A stretch of DNA of 64,000 nucleotides from Pseudomonas fulva 12-X (GCF_000213805.1 NC_015556.1:2418001-2482000); one strand, 5' to 3'. Shown: positions 38,964-47,894, counted from the stretch's first letter. Program-made: numbers and translations. The notes: generated by a model not told the origin, from the letters alone.

Positions 38964-40129
38964 CCGGCCAGCGGTACTTTCGAAGCCGGCCGTGCCAGCA
39001 ACACAACCAGCAGCGCGATGGCCAGCAAGGGCAGCATGGCCAGGTTGACCTGGAACCAGCCCAGCCCAGTGACCAGGGCACCGGAGGCGAAAGCTGCGCA
39101 GGCGGCGACGCTGCCGTTGGCCAGCTCCATCAGTCCCTGCGCCTTGCCGCGCTCGGCTGGTTCGTGGGCCTTGGCGAGCAGGGTTGTGCCGGCCACCAGC
39201 ATCAGGTTCCAGCCAATGCCCAGCAGCAGCGAGGATGTCAGGAAGTAGGCCTGTGACTGGCCACTTACCCCGACCAATGCGCTGCACACCAGTGTCCCGA
39301 TACCGACAAAGGCCACCGGCCTGCTGCCCAGGCGGTCCACCAGCGGGCCGGCGATCAGGGCGGGCACGAACATGCCTAGCATATGCCACTGGATCACTTG
39401 GGCGGCGTCGGCCAATGGCAAGCCACAGAAGCTCATGGCGAGCGGCGTTGCGTTCATCACCAGAATCATCAGGCCGTGGCCGATGGCGGTCACCGCCAGC
39501 GCACAGCGAATCGCCGGGCGGGCCAGCAGGCTACGCAGGTCGCCGCGTGGCGCAACGGTGATAGCGCCTTCGCGCAGCGTACTAAGCAGCAGCAGGCCGA
39601 GCAGCGCCAGCGCGGCCAGCAGCAGATAAGCGCCGACAAAAGGCGTACTCACCGCGTTGCGCGCCCAGAGCGTCAGGCTCGGCGCGATCAACGCCGCGCA
39701 GATGCCACCGGCGATCACCCAGGCTGCAGCGCGTCCCTTGTGGGCCTCGTCCACGGTCTCCAGCGCCGCGAAGCGGTAGTACATGGCCGAGGCCTGATAG
39801 ACGCCAATCGGCAAGGCGCCCAGGCAGAACAGTACGAAGTTTTCCAACCAGACACCCGAGGCACTGACCAGGCCACCGAGAATACCGGCTGCGGCGCCCA
39901 GGGTCAGGCCGGGCCTGCGTCCATGGCGCTGCATGAACAGCGACAGTGGATGCGTGGCCGCCAGGTTGCTGAGCACCAGCAGGGCCAGCGGCAGGGTGAT
40001 CAGGCTGTTGTAGGGCGACAGCTGCATACCGATCAGCGCGGTGAGCGTGATGCCGATCAGCGAGCAGCTCCAGTACAGCGCCTGGGCGAGAAACAGGATC
40101 AACAGCGCGCGGTTACGCACCAGCAGCAT
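38960..40129 (-). CDS. MFS transporter
   Basis: 389 residues, about 12 membrane helices in two halves joined by a cytoplasmic loop. MLLVRNRALLILFLAQALYW starts the first helix; HGRRPGLTLG and PLVDRLGSRP are the loop motifs between helices 2-3 and 8-9. The substrate is unknown. It is the last gene of a three-gene operon: the start lies 17 bp inside the DUF1272 gene and that gene lies 8 bp inside the GlxA-type regulator gene. Confidence 0.87.
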   Translation of the reverse strand: MLLVRNRALLILFLAQALYWSCSLIGITLTALIGMQLSPYNSLITLPLALLVLSNLAATHPLSLFMQRHGRRPGLTLGAAAGILGGLVSASGVWLENFVLFCLGALPIGVYQASAMYYRFAALETVDEAHKGRAAAWVIAGGICAALIAPSLTLWARNAVSTPFVGAYLLLAALALLGLLLLSTLREGAITVAPRGDLRSLLARPAIRCALAVTAIGHGLMILVMNATPLAMSFCGLPLADAAQVIQWHMLGMFVPALIAGPLVDRLGSRPVAFVGIGTLVCSALVGVSGQSQAYFLTSSLLLGIGWNLMLVAGTTLLAKAHEPAERGKAQGLMELANGSVAACAAFASGALVTGLGWFQVNLAMLPLLAIALLVVLLARPASKVPLAG

Positions 40130-40364
40130 CGCAACCTCCGGCTTTGCGCACGCGCAGGGTCGAGGGTGGATTGGCCGCCAGCTTGGCAACCGGGCGGATC
40201 GGCCGGCGCACCAGCTCGCCACCGCAGTTGGGGCAATGGCCTTTGAGATGGGTATCGGCGCAGGTACTGCAGTAGGTGCATTCGAACGAGCAGATGCGCG
40301 CGTCCAGGGACTCGGGAGGCAGGTCGCGGTCGCAGCATTCGCAGTTGGGGCGCAGTTCAAGCAC
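40113..40364 (-). CDS. DUF1272 zinc-ribbon protein
   Basis: 83-residue protein with four pairs of cysteines: CECC, CSFECTYCSTC and CPNC, a compact zinc ribbon-like DUF1272. The last twenty residues are charged and basic. The function is not known, but DUF1272 genes occur beside transport or metabolite genes. Here it is embedded between a transcriptional regulator and an MFS transporter with overlaps at both ends, so they function together. Confidence 0.85.
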   Translation of the reverse strand: MLELRPNCECCDRDLPPESLDARICSFECTYCSTCADTHLKGHCPNCGGELVRRPIRPVAKLAANPPSTLRVRKAGGCDAAGA

Positions 40365-41367
40365 GGCTCATCTCCTGGCCGAAACGTTCGGCGTATTGCT
40401 GGGGGCTGATGGACAGGTGTTTGTGAAAGACCCGGCGCAGGTTTTCCGGATGGCCGAAACCGGTCAGGCGGGCGACGGTGCTGATCGAGGCCTGAGCGTC
40501 CTGCAGCAGGCTGCGGGCTGCCTCCAGGCGCACGCGCTCCACATAGCCCGCCGGTCCGGTGCCCAGTTCCTTGGCGAATACGCGGGACAGGGTGCGCGGC
40601 GTCATCCGCGCCCGGTCGGCCAGAGCGTCGAGGGAGAGATCGCTGCCCAGGTTGGCAGGAATCCACTCCAGCAGTTCGGCCAGGCGCGGCGTGCGGCTGG
40701 GTTCGGGAGCGAGCAGGGCGCTGAACTGGGCCTGGCCGCCCGGGCGGCGCAGAAACATCACCAGGCGCCGCGCTACCGCCAGCGCCGTGCTGCGACCCAG
40801 ATCCGCTTCAACAAGCGCCAGCGCCAGATCGATTCCGGCGGTGACGCCAGCGGAGGTGAACAGATGCTCGCTGCCATCGCCCGCGTTGGGCTGATAAGTG
40901 TGCAGACAATCGCTGTCGACCAGCAGCTTGCCGTCCTGGCGCAGCGCGTCGATATCGGCCCAGTGGGTGGTCACTCGCCTGCCGTCGAGCAGCCCGGTGC
41001 GGGCAAGGATCAGCGCGCCGGAGCACACCGAGCCCAGGCGCCGGATTTGGGGCTCGGCATCCCGCAGCCAGCTCAGCAGCGGCTGGTTCTCGCATTGGCG
41101 GGCTTCACCGGCGCCGCCGGGAATCAGCAAGGTATCCAGGCTGGCAGGATCCACGTCTCGCCACGTGGCATCGGCTATTACGCCCATACCGGCAGAGCTG
41201 GCCACCGGCCCTGGCTGCTCGGCAAGCATCATCAGCCGGTAGGCATCGCCCAGGCCCTGGCGGTTACGTTCGACGTTGGCGGAGGCGAAGACCTGTAGCG
41301 GGCCGACCACATCCAGGCTCATGAAGTCCGGGTAGATCAGCGCGGCAATGCATTTGCGGTCGTCCAT
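40357..41367 (-). CDS. GlxA family transcriptional regulator (DJ-1/PfpI + AraC HTH)
   Basis: 336 residues. The N-terminal ThiJ/PfpI-like domain (residues 1-190; VVGPLQVFASANVERN and the VCSGALILARTGLLDG nucleophile-elbow region) is fused to a C-terminal AraC-type DNA-binding pair of helix-turn-helices (ISTVARLTGFGHPENLRRVFHKHL). These sensors respond to small metabolites and activate adjacent genes. It leads the DUF1272-MFS operon, which it is likely to regulate together with a possible upstream target. Confidence 0.92.
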   Translation of the reverse strand: MDDRKCIAALIYPDFMSLDVVGPLQVFASANVERNRQGLGDAYRLMMLAEQPGPVASSAGMGVIADATWRDVDPASLDTLLIPGGAGEARQCENQPLLSWLRDAEPQIRRLGSVCSGALILARTGLLDGRRVTTHWADIDALRQDGKLLVDSDCLHTYQPNAGDGSEHLFTSAGVTAGIDLALALVEADLGRSTALAVARRLVMFLRRPGGQAQFSALLAPEPSRTPRLAELLEWIPANLGSDLSLDALADRARMTPRTLSRVFAKELGTGPAGYVERVRLEAARSLLQDAQASISTVARLTGFGHPENLRRVFHKHLSISPQQYAERFGQEMSRA

Positions 41368-41453
41368 GGCGGCCCCTCGGGATAAGAGGAGGCCAGTGTG
41401 CGCAAGAAGCGTTATGGCGGCAACGACATAACGCCCACAAATCTTGCCACTTC

Positions 41454-42479
41454 TCAGGCGGTGGGTAGTTTCTCCAGAAAGCGCATCAGCAGGCTTTCTT
41501 CGCTACGCAGGCCTTTGCGTGCAGCCGCCAGGCGCAGATCAGCCAGAGCGCCGGCATGGAAGGCTTCGATCAGTGCCGGATGGATATAGCACTTGCGGCA
41601 CACCGCGGGCGTATTGCGCAGCTCTTCGGCAACCTGCTTGACCATGTTCACTACGTGCTTCTTGGCCGAGCTCTCCGGCTGCCATTCCAGCTCCCGCAGC
41701 AATGTCAGCGCCAGGGCACTGCCGGCCCAGGTGCGGTAATCCTTGGCGGTGAAGTCGGCGCCGGTGAGTTCGCGCAGGTAGTTGTTCACGTCCGTTGAGG
41801 TCACGGTGTGACGTTCGCCGTCGGCATCCAGGTACTGGAACAGATGCTGGCCTGGCAGCTCCAGGCAGCGGCGGATGATGCGAGCCAGGCGGCGGTCGCT
41901 GACCTCCACTTCGTGCTCGATGCCGCTCTTGCCGCGAAAGTGAAAGCGAATGGCGCTGCCCTGGACCTCGACATGGCGGTTGCGCAGGGTGGTCAGCCCA
42001 TAGGAGCGATTCTCCTTGGCGTAGCGCACGTTGCCGATACGAATCAGCGTGTTGTCGAGCAGGGTGATCACCGTGGCCATGACTTTCTCGCGGCCATGAT
42101 CGGGCAGCAGCAGGTGCTCTTCCACGGTCTGGCGCAGTTTCGGCAGGGCCTTGCCGAACATCAGCAGGTTGGCGTACTTGTCGGTATCACGCACTTCACG
42201 CCAGCGCGGATGATAGCGGTACTGCTTGCGCCCGCGGGCGTCCCGACCGGTGGCCTGCAGGTGGCCCTTTGGGTCTGGACAGATCCACACATCTGCATAG
42301 GCCGGTGGTATGGCCAGGGCGTTGATGCGGGCGATCTCCTGGGCGTCGCGGATGCGTTCGCCATTGGGCTCGAAATAGCAGAACTTGCCGCGTAGCTTGC
42401 GGCGGGTGATACCGGGCGTGCGGTCGTCCACGTAATGCAGGTCGTTGGGCAGTTCCGGTGCTGCCGACAGGTTGGTCAT
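41454..42479 (-). CDS. DNA topoisomerase IB (poxvirus-like)
   Basis: 341-residue type IB topoisomerase that relaxes supercoils through a 3'-phosphotyrosyl intermediate. The N-terminal beta domain includes RKLRGKFCYFEPNGERI and YRYHPRWREVRD. The catalytic domain has KDYRTWAGS and the active-site Tyr in CYIHPALIEAF. The bacterial poxvirus-like form is scattered in Pseudomonas and Deinococcus. Start ATG 42479 (MTNLSAAPEL); a longer frame upstream has no homology. Monocistronic. Confidence 0.92.
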   Translation of the reverse strand: MTNLSAAPELPNDLHYVDDRTPGITRRKLRGKFCYFEPNGERIRDAQEIARINALAIPPAYADVWICPDPKGHLQATGRDARGRKQYRYHPRWREVRDTDKYANLLMFGKALPKLRQTVEEHLLLPDHGREKVMATVITLLDNTLIRIGNVRYAKENRSYGLTTLRNRHVEVQGSAIRFHFRGKSGIEHEVEVSDRRLARIIRRCLELPGQHLFQYLDADGERHTVTSTDVNNYLRELTGADFTAKDYRTWAGSALALTLLRELEWQPESSAKKHVVNMVKQVAEELRNTPAVCRKCYIHPALIEAFHAGALADLRLAAARKGLRSEESLLMRFLEKLPTA

Positions 42480-42696
42480 CGTATTGTCTCCTTGATGGCG
42501 GACAGGAGATAACACTCGGCCGGCGAGACGGTCGCGCGGTGTAAAAAGGACAGGGTTACAGCGAGGGTTTGCATGCCGGTCAGCTCGCGACAACAGTTAA
42601 AGACTTAGCCAGCCGAACGGGAAGGGAAGTTCAGACTTTAACAGGCGCCACCGGGTGAGCGGATATAATAAACAGGCGGGATTTATAAACCGGGAC

Positions 42697-42726
42697 AAGT
42701 TGCCGCACCCGTGGGTGCGGCAACTT
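42697..42726 (-). terminator. Strong hairpin downstream of the DUF3509 gene
   Basis: AAGTTGCCGCACCC and GGGTGCGGCAACTT form a 14 bp perfect stem, 30 bp past the DUF3509 stop. Its T-run is only two bases on the minus strand, so it may stop transcription with Rho or protect the 3' end. Confidence 0.55.
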
Positions 42727-42756
42727 TCAAAACGTCCTAAAGCCGCAGCCGAGAAC

Positions 42757-43026
42757 TTATTCCGGCATGCTCCACGGAGCGAGGTCGAAGCCCTTGCGGC
42801 TGAGCTCGTCGCGGGAAGTTTTCAGGGCTTTGGCCAGTTCCTGAGGGTCGCTGTAGATACTGCTGGTCAGTTGCTTACGGTCGATCAACGGCGTGCTGGT
42901 GCGATCCACGATTGTCAGGTTCAGTACGCCCGTACCGTCCTGAGGCGCCCAAGCCACGCAGTGGAAAGGTTGAAAGGCGCGGTCGGCGATCAGCAGTGCA
43001 TCATTGAAACGCAGCGAAGCGTTCAT
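42757..43026 (-). CDS. DUF3509 domain protein
   Basis: 89-residue protein starting MNASLRFNDALLIADRAFQP. It matches a small Pseudomonas-restricted family (DUF3509) as I recall it; no function is known. The leader of the gene contains GTCAGCG (43065-43071) and CGCTGAC (43085-43091) as an inverted repeat. The ATG at 43026 is preferred over one 27 bp upstream. Monocistronic with its own hairpin. Confidence 0.75.
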   Translation of the reverse strand: MNASLRFNDALLIADRAFQPFHCVAWAPQDGTGVLNLTIVDRTSTPLIDRKQLTSSIYSDPQELAKALKTSRDELSRKGFDLAPWSMPE

Positions 43027-43394
43027 GGGGTCGGTTCTCCGAGGGTTTCCCAATGATTCATAGTGTCAGCGCTCATGTTCAAAACGCTGACGTTCCAGCT
43101 GTTGATGTTTCGATGAGCCCTGCAAGTCACATCCAAATAAATTAATTTTCGAAAAAACTGAAAATTAAGCTGTGAAGTTGACGAGCATCACCGTTTTAGC
43201 AGGTGGCGGCAGGCTTTAAGCACTGCACTTAATGTTTAGCCGCTGAAAAATGGCATCAACACCCAATAGGAAAATAGCGCTGCTGATCAGTTCCATAAGT
43301 TCAGATTTTTTATTAATGCCGGCGGGCGTTTAACTTCTTTAGAACAGCTATCGCCAGTTTTCTGACGAGTTGTTCGCAGTGCTGGGGAGTACCT
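43027..43394. other. Intergenic region with an AT-rich inverted repeat
   Basis: 368 bp without a gene. It is markedly AT-richer than its surroundings from about 43130 to 43330. TTAATTTTC (43142-43150) and GAAAATTAA (43160-43168) are a perfect 9 bp inverted repeat. A run of A and T bases next to it suggests bent DNA. Likely the control region for the DUF3509 gene. Confidence 0.5.
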
Positions 43395-44474
43395 CTACAA
43401 CGGCATAAGGCGGTCGGCCAGGCGCCCGGTTTCGGTCAGTTCGAGAAACTCGTCGCCCAGACGGCGGCTTTCGTCCATGGCTTGGCGCCAATAGCGCTCG
43501 CGCCCTGCGTCGTCGCTCAGGAAGCGGGTGAAATCCTTGCGGTCCGGCAGCTTGCCGTAGGGCAATCGCGCCAGGTACTCGCGCGAAGGTGCCAGTAGCA
43601 GCACATCCTGCAAACGCATCGCGTCGCCACGGCGCCAGGGCATACCCTTGTCGAACCAGCCGGGAATGATGCGATCGGTGAAGTGTGGGTACAGCACCAC
43701 GTCATTGCCGCTGTAGGGCAGGTCGAGGTGGTAGTCCAAAAGGCCGCCGTCGCGGTAAGTGCCGGGGCCGGCCCCAGGAATGTCGCGCACGCCCTGCATC
43801 ACGAAAGGGATCGAGCCGGAGGCCAGCAGGGCGTGGCGCAGGTTGCCGACATCCAGCGGCAGGCAACGCGAGGGAAAATCGGTCAGTGGATGCAGCGGCG
43901 GCGCCAGGCGCGCATCGTGCAGGATCACCCGCTCGAAATGCCGGGCTAGGCGCGGGCGACCGAGCAGATTGCTGCCGATCACCGACGACAGACCAAGGCC
44001 CAGAGAGCGGCGGTCGTCTTCAGCCAGCCGGCCGTGGCTTTTCACCACGACGATGTTGAGCCGGTAATGCGGGTTGTCGAGTACGGCTGCATCCTGCTGT
44101 TGCAGCAACTCGTCGAGCATCTGCACGCAGCGTGCGCTCACCTCAGCGATGCTCACGCCCTTGGCGAAGCGCATGCCGGTATACAGCTCGCCCAGGCGCT
44201 GCAATGCCGCGGCCGGGTCTGGCAGGCAGGCGCTGGCGAAGCGCCAGGAGCCGATGGACGCGCCAATCAGCGAACGCTCACGGGGTGCTCTTGCCAGCCA
44301 GTCGCCGAACAGGGCGATATCCAGGCCCTGAATGCCCAGCGCCTTGGGCCCGCCTGCCGCGCCGGGTAGGGTGCCGACATCAGCGGGCTGCAGGCCACGC
44401 TCGCGAATGCGCGCCATCGCACGCTGGCCGGCCTTGAGGGTGAGGGCAGGGAATTTGATCTGAATGGCGCTCAT
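43395..44474 (-). CDS. Patatin-like phospholipase family protein
   Basis: 359-residue hydrolase of the patatin family. The nucleophile Ser lies in GASIGSW (GxSxG), preceded by a glycine-rich oxyanion turn, GAAGGPKALG. The catalytic Asp is in YRDGGLLDYH. These act as lipases or phospholipases, with the acyl substrate unknown. It has no secretion signal, so cytosolic. It lies on the minus strand alone; a PepSY cluster starts on the other side. Confidence 0.87.
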   Translation of the reverse strand: MSAIQIKFPALTLKAGQRAMARIRERGLQPADVGTLPGAAGGPKALGIQGLDIALFGDWLARAPRERSLIGASIGSWRFASACLPDPAAALQRLGELYTGMRFAKGVSIAEVSARCVQMLDELLQQQDAAVLDNPHYRLNIVVVKSHGRLAEDDRRSLGLGLSSVIGSNLLGRPRLARHFERVILHDARLAPPLHPLTDFPSRCLPLDVGNLRHALLASGSIPFVMQGVRDIPGAGPGTYRDGGLLDYHLDLPYSGNDVVLYPHFTDRIIPGWFDKGMPWRRGDAMRLQDVLLLAPSREYLARLPYGKLPDRKDFTRFLSDDAGRERYWRQAMDESRRLGDEFLELTETGRLADRLMPL

Positions 44475-44535
44475 GCCGACCTCCGCAGAAGAGGCACCAG
44501 TATAGAGATGTGGCGCGTGTGGGTCTGTGGGTCAA

Positions 44536-44551
44536 TTCAGGTTGAATTAAG
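44536..44551 (+). promoter_or_regulatory. BqsR/PmrA-like direct-repeat box before the PepSY operon
   Basis: TTCAG-N6-TTAAG (44536-44551) lies 52 bp before the first PepSY start. It differs by one base from the TTAAG-N6-TTAAG repeat reported for BqsR of P. aeruginosa (from memory) and similar OmpR-family boxes. Its 11 bp period fits binding of a response-regulator dimer on one DNA face. Confidence 0.55.
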
Positions 44552-44603
44552 TCGCTCCCCTTAACCTGATCATCGTCGAAACACGATTACTCAGGAGATC
44601 ACC

Positions 44604-44912
44604 ATGAAGAAATTGACTGCCCTGTTCGCCATCGCCGCTCTGACCACCGCCGCTGGTATCGCTCAAGCCCGTGACCTGGGCCCGGATGAAGCGCTGAAAC
44701 TGCGTGACGCCGGTACCATCCAGTCATTCGAGAAACTCAACGAGGCTGCCCTTGCGGCCCATCCCGGCGGTAAACTGGGCGACACCGAACTCGAGGAAGA
44801 ATACGGCCGTTACCTCTATCAGGTAGAGATCCACGATACCCAGAACCGCAAATGGGATGTCGAACTGGATGCCACCAATGGCGCCATCCTCAAGAACCAC
44901 CAGGATGATTGA
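44604..44912 (+). CDS. PepSY domain protein (first of tandem pair)
   Basis: 102-residue periplasmic protein. The signal peptide (MKKLTALFAIAALTTAAGIAQA) is followed by a single PepSY-type domain: DLGPDEALKLRDAG and the central KWDVELDATNGAILKNHQD. In P. aeruginosa a pair of such genes precedes the bqsRS two-component genes, and the cluster responds to ferrous iron. The gene is ATGA-coupled to the second PepSY gene. It may bind cations or modulate the kinase. Confidence 0.85.
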   Translation: MKKLTALFAIAALTTAAGIAQARDLGPDEALKLRDAGTIQSFEKLNEAALAAHPGGKLGDTELEEEYGRYLYQVEIHDTQNRKWDVELDATNGAILKNHQDD

Positions 44913-45226
44913 TGAAAGGCAATGTTGTTTTTCGCTACATCTGCATCGTCTCGCTGGCCGCACTGACCTGTGCGGCCAGCGCTCGTGATCTTGACCAGGA
45001 CGAAGCGCGGGATCTGCGTCTGAGTGGCGTGATCCTGCCGCTCGACCAGCTGATGCGTGCCGCGCTGGAGCGCTACCCCGGCGCGACTCTGCTCGAGGCC
45101 GAGCTGGAAGAGGAGGACGATGTCTTCGTCTATGAAGTTGAGCTGCTGACCCGTGAGGGCGTGGTTCGTGAACTGGAAATCCATGCCCACGACGGCAAGA
45201 TCCTGAAGGATGAGGTAGACGACTGA
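44909..45226 (+). CDS. PepSY domain protein (second of tandem pair)
   Basis: 105-residue paralogue of the preceding protein, with signal peptide [18 protein letters not shown] and PepSY core [18 protein letters not shown] and [19 protein letters not shown]. Starts with ATG in an ATGA overlap of 4 bp with the first, and ends 1 bp before the response regulator. The cluster pepSY-pepSY-regulator-kinase is one operon. The two proteins diverge outside the PepSY core. Confidence 0.85.
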   Translation: MMKGNVVFRYICIVSLAALTCAASARDLDQDEARDLRLSGVILPLDQLMRAALERYPGATLLEAELEEEDDVFVYEVELLTREGVVRELEIHAHDGKILKDEVDD

Positions 45227-45227
45227 C

Positions 45228-45896
45228 ATGCGCCTGTTGCTGGTTGAAGACCACGTACCGCTTGCCGATGAACTGACCGCCTCGCTGACCCGCCAGGGTT
45301 ACGCCGTGGACTGGCTGGCCGATGGCCGCGACGCCGTGTACCAGGGGGCCAGTGAACCCTATGACCTGATCATTCTCGACCTCGGCTTGCCCGGCAAGCC
45401 GGGGCTCGAGGTGTTGCAGGAATGGCGCCAGGGCGGCCTGGTCACGCCAGTGCTGATTCTTACTGCGCGCGGTTCCTGGGCCGAACGCATCGAAGGCCTC
45501 AAGGTCGGTGCCGACGATTACCTGACCAAACCCTTCCATCCGGAAGAACTGCAGCTGCGCATTCAGGCGCTGTTACGCCGTGCCCGCGGTCTGGCCAACC
45601 AGCCGCAATTGCAGGCCGCTGGGCTGCAGCTGGACGAGAGCCGGCAGTGCGTCAGCCGTGGCGATGAGCAAATCGAACTGACCGCTGCGGAGTTTCGCCT
45701 GCTGCGCTACTTCATGCTGCACGCCGGGCAGATCCTCTCCAAGAGCCACTTGGCCGAACACCTGTACGACGGCGAAACCGAGCGCGATTCCAACGTCATC
45801 GAGGTGCACGTCAATCACCTGCGCCGCAAGCTCGGCCGCGAGGTCATCGAAACCCGCCGCGGGCAGGGCTATCGGTTCACCGGTAGCGCCGCTTGA
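45228..45896 (+). CDS. bqsR: OmpR-family response regulator, BqsR-like
   Basis: 222 residues. The receiver has phospho-acceptor Asp51 ([10 protein letters not shown]) and the Lys in [11 protein letters not shown] winged-helix domain follows, ending [10 protein letters not shown]. It likely binds the direct-repeat box at 44536-44551. Named from synteny with P. aeruginosa bqsR (PA2657), flanked by two PepSY genes and a kinase near nuo. The kinase TTG start overlaps the last two bases of its stop. Confidence 0.8.
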   Translation: MRLLLVEDHVPLADELTASLTRQGYAVDWLADGRDAVYQGASEPYDLIILDLGLPGKPGLEVLQEWRQGGLVTPVLILTARGSWAERIEGLKVGADDYLTKPFHPEELQLRIQALLRRARGLANQPQLQAAGLQLDESRQCVSRGDEQIELTAAEFRLLRYFMLHAGQILSKSHLAEHLYDGETERDSNVIEVHVNHLRRKLGREVIETRRGQGYRFTGSAA

Positions 45897-47215
45897 GGTC
45901 GATCCAGCGGCGCCTGAGCCTGGGCCTGATCAGCGTGTTGCTGATCATCGGCCTGCTGCTGGCGCAAACCTGCCTGTGGCTGTTCGACAGCAACCTGCGC
46001 CGGTATATGCAGACCGGGCTGGAAGAGGAAGCGCAGTCGCTGTTGATCGCCCTGGTGCGCGGGCCGTCCGGTATCCAGCTCGACGAGTCGCGACTCAGCG
46101 CGGCCTACCAGCGGCCTTATTCGGGCCTGTATTTCCGGATCGACTTCAGCGACAAGAGCTGGCGTTCGCGTTCGTTGTGGGACAGCGAACTGCAGCCCTC
46201 CGATGTGGACGGCCTGCAGCCTGAATTGCAGGACGGCCCGCAAGAGCAGGTGCTGGTCACCTATCGCGGCGAATACCGGCGCTTTGGCCAAGACCTGACC
46301 ATCAGCGTGGCGCGCGACTACACGCCTGTGCTCGACAGCTTCCGGCGCGTGCAGCGTATCGGGTTGGGGCTCGGACTGGGCAGCCTGGCGTTGATCCTGC
46401 TCTTGCAGCGTATAGCAGTCGGCCGCGCCTTGCGGCCGCTGGAACAGACCCGCGTGCAGATTGCTCAGCTGCAGCAGGGCCAGCGCTCGGAGCTGGACGA
46501 GCAGGTGCCTGAGGAGCTGGAACCGCTGGTAGAGCAGATCAACCACCTGCTGGCCCACACCGAGGAAACCCTCAAGCGCTCGCGCAATGCCCTCGGCAAC
46601 CTGGGCCATGCGCTGAAGACGCCCTTGGCGGTGCTGGTCAACCTGGCCTCGCGGGATGAACTGCGTGCGCACCCCGAGCTGCGCGACAACCTGCTCGAAC
46701 ATCTGCAGCAGATCGAGCAGCGTATCGCCCGTGAGCTGGGCCGCGCGCGCCTGGCTGGCGAGGCGCTGCCCGGTGCGCATTTCGATTGCCAGCAGGAGCT
46801 GCCGGGGCTGTTCGCCACCCTGGGCATGATCCACGACAGTGGTATCGAACTGAGCTGGCAAGCCTCGCCGCCCGATCTGCGCCTGCCGCGTGATCGCGAG
46901 GACCTCCTGGAGCTGCTCGGCAACCTGCTGGACAACGCCTGCAAATGGACCGACAGCCAGGTGCGGCTGACTGTCGAACGCACTGACAAAGCCTATGTCT
47001 TGAGCGTTGATGATGACGGGCCGGGTATCGACAGCGAGCGCCGCGATGAAGTGCTCAGCCGTGGCATTCGCCTGGACGAGCAGACCGCGGGCCACGGCCT
47101 GGGGCTGGGCATCGTGCGCGATATCGTCGATGCCTGGGACGGCAGCATTTCGCTGCACGACAGCGAATTGGGCGGTTTGCAGGTCCGCATCGAGCTGCCG
47201 CTGCGCGCGCGTTAA
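45893..47215 (+). CDS. bqsS: Sensor histidine kinase, BqsS-like (start codon TTG)
   Basis: 440 residues. Two membrane helices ([19 protein letters not shown] and [16 protein letters not shown]) enclose a periplasmic sensor of about 130 residues with [18 protein letters not shown]. The HAMP-like linker is followed by a PhoQ-type phospho-His motif GHALKTPL (His239) and an HATPase core ([24 protein letters not shown]). The P. aeruginosa BqsS detects Fe(II) through an RExxE motif; I do not find one here. The TTG start overlaps the regulator stop; no ATG fits. Confidence 0.8.
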   Translation: MRSIQRRLSLGLISVLLIIGLLLAQTCLWLFDSNLRRYMQTGLEEEAQSLLIALVRGPSGIQLDESRLSAAYQRPYSGLYFRIDFSDKSWRSRSLWDSELQPSDVDGLQPELQDGPQEQVLVTYRGEYRRFGQDLTISVARDYTPVLDSFRRVQRIGLGLGLGSLALILLLQRIAVGRALRPLEQTRVQIAQLQQGQRSELDEQVPEELEPLVEQINHLLAHTEETLKRSRNALGNLGHALKTPLAVLVNLASRDELRAHPELRDNLLEHLQQIEQRIARELGRARLAGEALPGAHFDCQQELPGLFATLGMIHDSGIELSWQASPPDLRLPRDREDLLELLGNLLDNACKWTDSQVRLTVERTDKAYVLSVDDDGPGIDSERRDEVLSRGIRLDEQTAGHGLGLGIVRDIVDAWDGSISLHDSELGGLQVRIELPLRAR

Positions 47216-47227
47216 TTGCGCCTAATA

Positions 47228-47265
47228 AGGTTCCCGGGTTTCGCTTCGCTCTACCCGGGCTACGA
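47228..47265. repeat. CCCGGGTTTCGC palindromic repeat copy
   Basis: Contains CCCGGGTTTCGCTTCGCTC and TACCCGGGCTACGAAGG, the inverse of copies at 52915-52944 and a weaker one near 53037-53068. It lies just after the kinase gene. A palindrome CCGGGTTT.../...ACCCGG makes a small hairpin. Seen often between Pseudomonas genes. Confidence 0.55.
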
Positions 47266-47297
47266 AGGCGGATCATCTGGGTGATCCGCCTCGCGGC

Positions 47298-47894
47298 TTA
47301 CATGCCGTTGGTAAAGGCCGGGTTGCCGAGGTCGATACTGGCACGCACCGGTTTCAGCGCTTCGCCGTATTTGGCCAGAATATCCAGCGCGTAATCGATA
47401 CGGGCGCGGATGCGGCTGTCGTCCTCGTCCGCCGGTTGCTCGTCGTTGAGCACCTTGGTCACCGAACGAATGATCAGGTGCTCGGGCAGGTAATTGATCC
47501 GGCAGTTCTTGTAGCTGGAGCTGCGCAGCTCGGCAATCGGGCTGCCGCCGCCGATGCCCGACGACACGCCGACCAGGAGCCCCGGCTTGTGCGCCAGTTC
47601 GGCCTTGCTGGCATAAATGAAGAAGTTCTTGATCGCCGGGCCGGCCATGCCGTTCCACTCCGGGGCGATCACCACCACGGCGTCGGCACGCTGCAGGCGC
47701 GGGCCATAGTCGGCCCAGGTGCCGGCGTCTTCGGCAGGCCACAGCGGCAGCGGGCCGGTACCGAGGTCGATGACCTGGCTGAGCTCGGCAGTGGTCTTGC
47801 CCAGGGTGATCAGGCGTTGGCGCAGGAACTGGGCAACCTTGGCGGATTGGCTGTCGGGGCGGCTTGAGCCGGCGATCAGAACGATATCGAGCAT
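47298..47894 (-). CDS. NADPH-dependent FMN reductase family protein
   Basis: 198-residue flavodoxin-fold protein. FMN-phosphate loop IAGSSRPDSQSAKVAQF at the N-terminus and VVVIAPEWNGMAGPAIKNFF in the middle mark the NADPH-dependent FMN reductase (SsuE/ChrR-like) family. Typical uses are flavin supply or quinone and chromate reduction; not decided here. The second ATG (47894) is preferred: GGAGG is 6 nt before it, but immediately touches the first ATG at 47900. Confidence 0.87.
   Translation of the reverse strand: MLDIVLIAGSSRPDSQSAKVAQFLRQRLITLGKTTAELSQVIDLGTGPLPLWPAEDAGTWADYGPRLQRADAVVVIAPEWNGMAGPAIKNFFIYASKAELAHKPGLLVGVSSGIGGGSPIAELRSSSYKNCRINYLPEHLIIRSVTKVLNDEQPADEDDSRIRARIDYALDILAKYGEALKPVRASIDLGNPAFTNGM

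Noticed and set aside
42664..42726. Perfect TATAAT on the plus strand followed by a strong hairpin, suggesting a small RNA
   Set aside because: No acceptable -35 at 16-18 bp, no T-run after the hairpin on that strand; better explained as the terminator of the opposite-strand DUF3509 gene.
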